Shown here: positions 58,514 through 64,000 of the stretch, in pieces
Position numbering within the stretch: position 1 is the stretch's first letter
Layout: every line of letters begins with the position of its first letter
From: Acidobacteriota bacterium
Lineage (GTDB): Bacteria; Acidobacteriota; Terriglobia; Acidiferrales; UBA7541
Reading direction: 5' to 3'
Assembly: GCA_003224235.1 (NCBI GenBank)
Contig: QHYU01000141.1
Coordinates: forward strand, 1 to 64,000
Length of the DNA stretch: 64,000 bases
Position numbers and translations under genes: made by a program
Notes under the pieces: model-generated
Told to the model about the DNA's origin: nothing
Seen by the model: only the letters and a program-made list of their open reading frames with translations
Database searches by the model: none

Positions 58514-59635
58514 TCAGGCGTGCACCGCCGCGACACGCAAAACTCCGTGTTGCTTCATCTCCGCAGCGGCCTGATCGGAGTTGTCTGGAAGCTCTCGCTG
58601 CTGGCGGACCCATTCCACATAGTCCGCCACAATTTGCTCCACCGAAAAGCGCGGCATCCAACCCAGCCGGCACAGCTTCGAGGAATCCGAAACGGTGTGC
58701 CGGGCGTCGCCGACCCGGAATTCGCCGCGGAGGACCGGAGCAAGACCGGTGCCGCATCGCGCCGCAACTATATGCGCGAATTCCAACACGGTGACGCCCT
58801 GGGTCCCACCCACATTAAAGACTTCGAAGTTGCATTCCGGCCGCTCGAGCGCCAGCAAGTGCGCCGCAGCAACGTCGCGCACGTGGACGTAGTCCCGAAG
58901 CTGTCTTCCGTCTTCGTAAACGACCGGAGGTTTGCGATTCAGCAACCGCTGCGTAAAGGTGCGGCAAATACCTGAGTAGGCGTTGTAGAGCGAGTTCCGC
59001 GGGCCCTGCACAATCGAATAACGCAGTGCCACAGTTGGGATGGCGTAGCGGCGGCCCAATTCGATTCCCACCAGCTCAGCCGCATACTTCGAAATGCCAT
59101 AGGCCGTGTGTGGGCGAACGACGGATTCATCAAACGGCACCGGGGCCAAGCTCCGGCCACAACGCCGGCAGGCATGTTCCCAGTTGCCGCACTGTAACTG
59201 CTTGAGCGGCCGTGGGTCAGGATGAAACACGCCGTGTTCGGCACAAACGTATTGGCCTTCGCCATACACCGCCTGCGAAGAGGCCAGCACGACCTTTTCG
59301 ATTGCGAGGCGCTTTTCGACGATCAGCTCGAACAGCAGCGCGGTGCTGCAGGCATTGACCGCGATAAAGGTGCTGAAATCCGGCAGGTAGTCCTGGTAAG
59401 CAGCCAGATGAAAAACGTGCCGCACCCCTTCCAGCGCGCGCTCCCAAGCTGAGCGGTCCCGCACATCGCCTTGGACGAACTCCACCTGCGCGGAAAGGTA
59501 AGAGGGACGCCCGCGCGGGTGCACACGAGGTTGCAGGCAATCCAACACGCGCACTTCGTAGTTGCGCGCCAGCAAGGCATCACAAGTGTGCGAGCCGATA
59601 AAGCCCGCCCCGCCAGTCACCAGGACTCGACTCAC
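58514..59635 (-). CDS. NAD-dependent epimerase with Cys insert, dTDP-L-rhamnose 4-epimerase-like
   Basis: The 373-residue extended SDR opens with SRVLVTGGAGFIGSH. It has Tyr-x3-Lys in YGISKYAAELVG, VVLASSQAVYGEGQY and LRDYVHVRDVAAAH. Between the two last-named regions lies an insert at about 131-165 holding CAEHG and later HACRRCG, with Cys131, Cys149, Cys156 and Cys159 as possible zinc ligands. This insert is known to me from enzymes annotated as dTDP-L-rhamnose 4-epimerase. A GTG start at 59635 is chosen because AGGAGG lies seven bases ahead; the frame extends to 59659. Confidence 0.82.
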   Translation of the reverse strand: MSRVLVTGGAGFIGSHTCDALLARNYEVRVLDCLQPRVHPRGRPSYLSAQVEFVQGDVRDRSAWERALEGVRHVFHLAAYQDYLPDFSTFIAVNACSTALLFELIVEKRLAIEKVVLASSQAVYGEGQYVCAEHGVFHPDPRPLKQLQCGNWEHACRRCGRSLAPVPFDESVVRPHTAYGISKYAAELVGIELGRRYAIPTVALRYSIVQGPRNSLYNAYSGICRTFTQRLLNRKPPVVYEDGRQLRDYVHVRDVAAAHLLALERPECNFEVFNVGGTQGVTVLEFAHIVAARCGTGLAPVLRGEFRVGDARHTVSDSSKLCRLGWMPRFSVEQIVADYVEWVRQQRELPDNSDQAAAEMKQHGVLRVAAVHA

Positions 59636-59645
59636 CGCCCCCCTC

Positions 59646-61106
59646 CTAATACGCGCCACGGCCTCGCAGGACCACCGGCACCGTTTTCAGCAGGATCTTC
59701 AGGTCCAGCCAAAGCGAGGCCTTCTGGATGTACTCGAGATCGAGTTGCGCCCACTGGTCGAAGTTGTGAATGTGGTTTCGTCCGTTGACCTGCCACAAGC
59801 AAGTAATTCCCGGCTTGATGCTCAGCTTCCGCCGCTGCCAAAATTCATAGCGGTCCGCCTCTTCCTGGAACGGCGGCCGCGGCCCCACCAAGCTCATATC
59901 TCCCTTCAAAACGCTATAGAACTGGGGCAACTCGTCGAGGCTGTATTTGCGGAGGAAGCGCCCGAGCGGGGTGATCCGAGGATCATCGCGCATCTTGAAC
60001 GCCGGCCCGACCATCTCGTTCCGCCCCAGAATTTGAGGCTTCAACTCCTCAGCGTTGGGCACCATGGTACGAAACTTGTAACTGACAAACGGCTTCTTGT
60101 TCACACCCAGCACCTTCCAGCGGTAGAACACCGGGCCATGGGGTGAAGTGAGCTTCACAAGAATGGCAAGCAGCGCAAGCAGCGGCGCAAGCAGGAGCAG
60201 CAGCAAAGCGGAGATCGCAATGTCCATCACACGCTTCACAAACAGATAGCTGCTGTGCCGAGGCACACTCGAAAGCGCCGCCACAGGCCGCCCGAAGAAG
60301 GAATCGATCCGTACCTGCTGCTGATCTACGGTGTAGCCCAGGCGCTGAACGTAAAAGTCGGGGAGCACCACAACTCGCAAGCCCAATTCCAGCGCCGCGT
60401 CCATCAAGTCTTTGGCCTCCGGTACACGCTCCGGGGGCATCGCAAAGACCACGATGTCAACCGGGTGGGCAAACAGGTAGCAACGCAGAATCTTTGTCGA
60501 GCCGACGACCCGAACCCCTTCGACCTCCCGGGGAGCCTGGGCGGCCTCCGGCTCGAAACACCCCAGCACTTCGTAATGGCCTTCCTCGGCTTGGCGAGCC
60601 TGCCGGATGAACTCCCGGGCCCGCTCGCGCGTGCCAATCACCAGGATGCGCGCGATGTTGTAGATGTGCGAACGATGCGCCTCCAGAACCGAAAGAAAGA
60701 GCCAGCGGGTAGCAATCGAAATCGGCACCAGCAACACGCAGAACCCGAAGATAATCAGCCGGCTCACGGTCTGCAGCTTGAAGGCAAAAATCAGCGCAGA
60801 CAGTGCCCCCAGGCCGAACAACTGCAAGCGCACCGTGCGCGCGATGACTGCTCGCCAAGACAGCCGCGTGGCGGAGTTGAGACCGAGAGCTTCCAGCAGC
60901 AGGTACCAGAGCGGAAAGATTAGCAGCAGCAGCCAGGCATGCGCGGCAAAGGGCCCGGGAGCAAACGCTCCGGCGCGCAGATAGTGCCGGTAGTTCGGAA
61001 GCAGGCGATAGGAGAGAAAGAAGCTCGACGAAATGGAAAAGGCATGGCTCAGCAGCAACACCCGGCGCCCGCTCCAGTCTCCAGTGGGATGGCACGTGGT
61101 AGTCAA
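59646..61106 (-). CDS. polyprenyl glycosylphosphotransferase (WbaP/WcaJ type)
   Basis: The 486-residue enzyme transfers a sugar phosphate from a nucleotide sugar to undecaprenyl phosphate and so starts the EPS repeat. The order is several N-terminal membrane helices, a CoA-binding-like cytosolic domain (ILVIGTRERAREFIRQARQAEEG) and a membrane anchor (RVMDIAISALLLLLLAPLLALLAILV). The catalytic domain has KFRTMVPNAEELKP, DDPRITPLGRFLRKYSLDELPQFYSVLKGDMSLVGPRPPF and KPGITCLWQVNGRN. A TTG at 61106 is the likely start, with GGGGAG ahead. It lies just after the aldolase gene. Confidence 0.92.
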   Translation of the reverse strand: MTTTCHPTGDWSGRRVLLLSHAFSISSSFFLSYRLLPNYRHYLRAGAFAPGPFAAHAWLLLLIFPLWYLLLEALGLNSATRLSWRAVIARTVRLQLFGLGALSALIFAFKLQTVSRLIIFGFCVLLVPISIATRWLFLSVLEAHRSHIYNIARILVIGTRERAREFIRQARQAEEGHYEVLGCFEPEAAQAPREVEGVRVVGSTKILRCYLFAHPVDIVVFAMPPERVPEAKDLMDAALELGLRVVVLPDFYVQRLGYTVDQQQVRIDSFFGRPVAALSSVPRHSSYLFVKRVMDIAISALLLLLLAPLLALLAILVKLTSPHGPVFYRWKVLGVNKKPFVSYKFRTMVPNAEELKPQILGRNEMVGPAFKMRDDPRITPLGRFLRKYSLDELPQFYSVLKGDMSLVGPRPPFQEEADRYEFWQRRKLSIKPGITCLWQVNGRNHIHNFDQWAQLDLEYIQKASLWLDLKILLKTVPVVLRGRGAY

Positions 61107-61136
61107 CAGCAGATCTCCCCGACCGACTCGAGCACG

Positions 61137-61829
61137 TTACTGAGCCGCGGTCTTGTACTGGCTGATCTGCGCCAGCGCCTTTTCGGCATCCTGATTGAAC
61201 TGCCGCACGGTTTCCCGGCTGTACTTGTGGTCCACCATCTTGGACAAAAACTGCGGCGGAATGGTGACGATATGCGCGCCAGCCAGCGCGGCGCTCTGGA
61301 CATCGATCACTGCGCGGATGCTCCCCACCAGGACCTTGGCCGGGTAGCCCCATTCCTCCAGCCAATGCCGCACGCCGCGAATGATGCTGGCAGGGTCGTT
61401 CCCTTCGTCGCTCACGCGCCCCGCGAAAATGCTCAGGTAGGTCGCGCCGGCCTTGGCCGCCAGGATGGCCTGATTAAAGGAGAGAATCGCAGTGGTATTG
61501 ACAGGAACTCCTTCACGGCTGAGGGTATGAATCACGCCCAGGCAGGAGTCACCGCATTCGTTGACCACCGGAATCTTCACCACGACATTGGGTGCCCAGC
61601 GGGCAAACGTGCGGCCCTGCTCGAGCATTCCCTTAGCGTCGTTCGTGGTTACCTCGACGCTTACGGGGCGATTCCCCAGCAACGTGCACAACCGCCGCGC
61701 ACCTTCTTCAAGGCCATAGACGCCATCCTTGAGCATGATGCTGGGATTGGTCGTCACCCCATCCACCACGCCCTGGCGGAGCCAGTGCTCAATCTCGCGG
61801 AAGTTGGCTGAATCGAGAAAGATTTCCAT
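61137..61829 (-). CDS. fructose-6-phosphate aldolase/transaldolase-like protein (TalC/MipB type)
   Basis: The 230-residue single-domain aldolase has the short-transaldolase pattern: MEIFLDSANFREIEHWL, DGVTTNPSIMLKD, the Schiff-base Lys in VVVKIPVVNECGDS, and LSIFAGRVSDEGND. Length and motifs fit the FSA/TalC group, which cleaves fructose 6-phosphate or transfers dihydroxyacetone. As a transaldolase-type enzyme it could shift carbon among sedoheptulose 7-phosphate and C6/C3 sugars, the input to GmhA. AGGAGGT lies before the ATG. Confidence 0.87.
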   Translation of the reverse strand: MEIFLDSANFREIEHWLRQGVVDGVTTNPSIMLKDGVYGLEEGARRLCTLLGNRPVSVEVTTNDAKGMLEQGRTFARWAPNVVVKIPVVNECGDSCLGVIHTLSREGVPVNTTAILSFNQAILAAKAGATYLSIFAGRVSDEGNDPASIIRGVRHWLEEWGYPAKVLVGSIRAVIDVQSAALAGAHIVTIPPQFLSKMVDHKYSRETVRQFNQDAEKALAQISQYKTAAQ

Positions 61830-61870
61830 CTGCGACCTCCTGAGAAAACATGACCGGTTCGGCTTCGCGT

Positions 61871-64000
61871 TCAGCCTTTGCTGTCTCCGCTGGGATGCTC
61901 GTCGGAGCCGTAGTAGTTATAGTGATAATATCTATAGTAGTAGTCATCGCCCCCGCGCAGATCGAGATTGTTCAGGACAACGCCGATCAGATTGGCGCCG
62001 ACACCCCGGGCATATGCCCCGGCCCGCTGCGCCAGCTCTCGCGGCGTCTCACCACCCTTGACCACCAGAACGATGCCCTCGACCAGCGTGGCCAAGATAC
62101 GGCTGTCGGCCACATTGAGTAGCGGCGGAGAATCCACCACGACAAAGTGGTACTCGACTTTGGCTTCGCGCAGCAGGGTGCGCATGCGTTCGGAAGAAAG
62201 CAGCTCAGCCGGGTTTGGGGGCACGGGGCCGCAAACCAGCGCGTCGAGGCTTTCGAGCCCGGTGGGCCGGACGGCTGCGCGCCAGTCCTGCTGGCCGGTC
62301 AGGTAGCTCACCAGACCTAGCGAGTTGTCGATGTCAAAAGCCTTCCGCACACTCGGGCGTCGCATGTCACCGTCAATCAGCAGCACGCGCTGGCCAAGCT
62401 GGGCAAGCGAAATGGCCAGGTTGATGGAGACGGTGGTTTTCCCTTCGCTCGGCTGCGAACTACTCACGAGCAAAGTGCGCGGCGGCCGGTCCGCAGTGGA
62501 AAGCAGAACCGAGGTGCGCAAGCTTCGAAACGATTCCGCCAGCGCGGACTGCTGGGTTGCCTCGGCATCGATCCGGTACCACCGCGGTGTCGTCGACGGC
62601 AGGGCCAAGGTTCGCGGCTTTCCATTGGCGAGCGGTTTGCTCCCACCATACAGGCGATACACGCCTCTTCGACGGCCATTGAGCGACTCCACCGCAGGGA
62701 TCAGCGCCAGCGCCGGCAGGCCCAGGAACCGCTCGACGTCCTCGGAGGTCTTCAAGCTGTTATCTACATGCTCTTGCAGAAAAGCTGCGCCCACACCCAG
62801 GCCGGTTCCCAAAAGCACCGCGAGAACCAGATTGAGCGGCAGGTTCGGGCGAGCGGGTTTCTTCGGTGGCTCGGCTGCGTCCACAATGCGGATGTTGCTG
62901 GCCTTCAGGCCCGCTGAGACACCAGCCTCCTTGAGCCTTTGCAGCAGGCCTTCGTAGAGCTGTTGGTTGGTTTCTACTTCGCGCTTGAGAATATTGTACT
63001 GCACAGATCGGCCAGCAATCAGGTTGGCCTGCTTCTGCTGCTCGGCAAAAGCCTGCGCAACCAAGTTCTCCCGGCGCACCGCGGCCAGATAGTCGTTGAT
63101 GATGCGCCCGGCCACGCGGCCACGCTCCCGCGCGAGCGTCGCGTCCAGTTCGTTAATCTGGCTTTGGATTTGCCGGACCTTGGGGTAGTCGGCGGTAAAG
63201 GTGGTCGCGAGCTGTGCCTGTTCGCGCTGCAGGTCGGCCAGGCGGACGGCGAGGTCGGCGACCAGCTTGTTCTCTGCCATGCCGGGCAGTGAGGCATAGT
63301 CGGCGGCCTGGACCAGCCGGTAGAGCGATTCTTTCTCGTAGCGCGCAGCCTGCGCGCGGGTGAGTTCCTCCTGGAGTTGGCGCAGCCGTTCGTTGACGAT
63401 ATTCTCCGGAACGCCCTTCTCTCTTTCGAGGAAGAGCAGGCCGTTCTCACGGGCATAGCTTTGCAGTTCGTTCTCGGACTTCTCCAGCCGTGCCTTCAGC
63501 TCCAGCAATTGCTGTGAGAGCCATTCGGAAGCTTTCTGCGTGGCTTCCCAGCGCACCTCCAAGCTCTGCTCGATGTAGTGGGAGGCTAGGGCATTGAGCA
63601 CCCGAGCCGCCAGTTCGGCATCCCGCGACTCGAAGCTGATTTCGACCAGGCGGCTGCGTTTGATCGGGTCCACGCTCAACCGGTCGCGGAACCTTTTGAG
63701 CGCGGTCTGGTAGGCTCGGGGATCGCGCTCCGTGTCTCCGGCAGTAAACGACTGCGGTGCCGCGGCGTTTTGCGGCTTGGCGTCGCCCAGCTGAGACGCT
63801 CGCGGGTTGAACTCCTCGAGCATGTCCAGACGAAGCCCCTCAATCACCCGCCGGGCTAGCGTGTCGCTTTGCAGGATCTTGAACTGCGTTTCGAGGTAAG
63901 TGTCAGAAACGGTGTCGAGCGCGAACAGCTCCTGCACGGTCAGGATATTGGGGTTTTCCTTGGCCACCTCGAGCAGGGCCTTGGCGCGGTAGATTGGCTT
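61871..64000 (-). CDS. polysaccharide co-polymerase/tyrosine autokinase (Wzc type), 5-prime end cut
   Basis: This inner-membrane Wzc-like protein controls EPS chain length and export. The window holds 709 codons; the frame stays open at the right edge (KPIYRAKALLEV), so the first residues of the Wzz domain lie outside. Visible in order are the Wzz part, a long periplasmic coiled coil (AQAARYEKESLYRLVQAA, VRQIQSQINELDATLARE), the Pro-rich Wzz end (PPKKPARPNLPLNLVLAVLL) with a membrane segment, and the kinase with Walker A (SSQPSEGKTTVSINLA), VLLIDGDMRRPS (Walker A') and VVVDSPPLL (Walker B). The C-terminal tyrosine cluster DDYYYRYYHYNYYG has eight Tyr that would be autophosphorylated. Confidence 0.92.
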   Translation of the reverse strand, partial: KPIYRAKALLEVAKENPNILTVQELFALDTVSDTYLETQFKILQSDTLARRVIEGLRLDMLEEFNPRASQLGDAKPQNAAAPQSFTAGDTERDPRAYQTALKRFRDRLSVDPIKRSRLVEISFESRDAELAARVLNALASHYIEQSLEVRWEATQKASEWLSQQLLELKARLEKSENELQSYARENGLLFLEREKGVPENIVNERLRQLQEELTRAQAARYEKESLYRLVQAADYASLPGMAENKLVADLAVRLADLQREQAQLATTFTADYPKVRQIQSQINELDATLARERGRVAGRIINDYLAAVRRENLVAQAFAEQQKQANLIAGRSVQYNILKREVETNQQLYEGLLQRLKEAGVSAGLKASNIRIVDAAEPPKKPARPNLPLNLVLAVLLGTGLGVGAAFLQEHVDNSLKTSEDVERFLGLPALALIPAVESLNGRRRGVYRLYGGSKPLANGKPRTLALPSTTPRWYRIDAEATQQSALAESFRSLRTSVLLSTADRPPRTLLVSSSQPSEGKTTVSINLAISLAQLGQRVLLIDGDMRRPSVRKAFDIDNSLGLVSYLTGQQDWRAAVRPTGLESLDALVCGPVPPNPAELLSSERMRTLLREAKVEYHFVVVDSPPLLNVADSRILATLVEGIVLVVKGGETPRELAQRAGAYARGVGANLIGVVLNNLDLRGGDDYYYRYYHYNYYGSDEHPSGDSKG

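Noticed and set aside
57464-58975. 503-codon plus-strand frame
   Set aside because: It spans the antisense of the GHMP kinase and part of the epimerase; both minus-strand genes have full motif sets.

Overview
The window is GC-rich bacterial chromosomal DNA (about 60% GC by eye) with tightly packed genes. Secreted HEAT-repeat proteins behind an ECF sigma/anti-sigma pair, two secreted M24 peptidases, a large exopolysaccharide (EPS) cluster and hairpin-type intergenic repeats suggest a soil Acidobacteriota-like Gram-negative organism. The phylum is my inference; no rRNA or tRNA gene is visible. A phosphate-selective-type porin and the heptose and capsule genes support an outer membrane.

Layout. 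1-1.8 kb: an IS630-type element, its transposase broken by two compensating single-base shifts, cutting into an amidohydrolase gene. 2-9 kb: secreted SnoaL-like protein, M24 aminopeptidase with a run-on reading frame, WD40-like lipoprotein or exported protein, efp, HD-GYP response regulator, purB. 9.2-13.2 kb: a four-gene operon of ECF sigma factor, zinc anti-sigma factor and two exported HEAT-repeat proteins. 13.2-14.4 kb: a lower-GC SIR2-like gene, a probable defence NADase island. 14.6-27.2 kb: housekeeping and accessory genes (MBL hydrolase, M16 protease, cysteine dioxygenase, rlmN, pgeF, acpS, mtaB, second M24 protein, secreted acetamidase-like enzyme, two half-length TauE/SafE proteins).

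27.4-36.7 kb is the metabolic highlight. A FadR-type regulator with a consensus-like promoter and a 27-bp palindromic operator precedes a three-gene 2-oxoacid:ferredoxin oxidoreductase. Its alpha subunit carries the Tyr/Arg/Arg set known from Moorella oxalate oxidoreductase. An oxalate/formate-antiporter-type MFS carrier, an OprP-like porin and a secreted beta-propeller-like lipoprotein follow. Together they look like an oxalate import and oxidation locus giving CO2 and reduced ferredoxin.

37.2-64 kb is an EPS cluster, read almost entirely on the minus strand starting from the right edge. In transcription order it holds Wzc-type autokinase (cut by the window edge), fructose-6-phosphate aldolase/transaldolase, polyprenyl glycosylphosphotransferase, epimerase, heptose kinase, a UDP-glucose-dehydrogenase-like protein lacking its catalytic Cys, SDR, Gfo/Idh oxidoreductase, GmhA, GmhB, MurJ-like flippase, methyltransferases, five GT4-type glycosyltransferases and two O-antigen polymerase/ligase-like proteins. 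Many stops and starts overlap as ATGA, so most of it is probably co-transcribed and translationally coupled. A heptose-containing repeat unit is the simplest reading.
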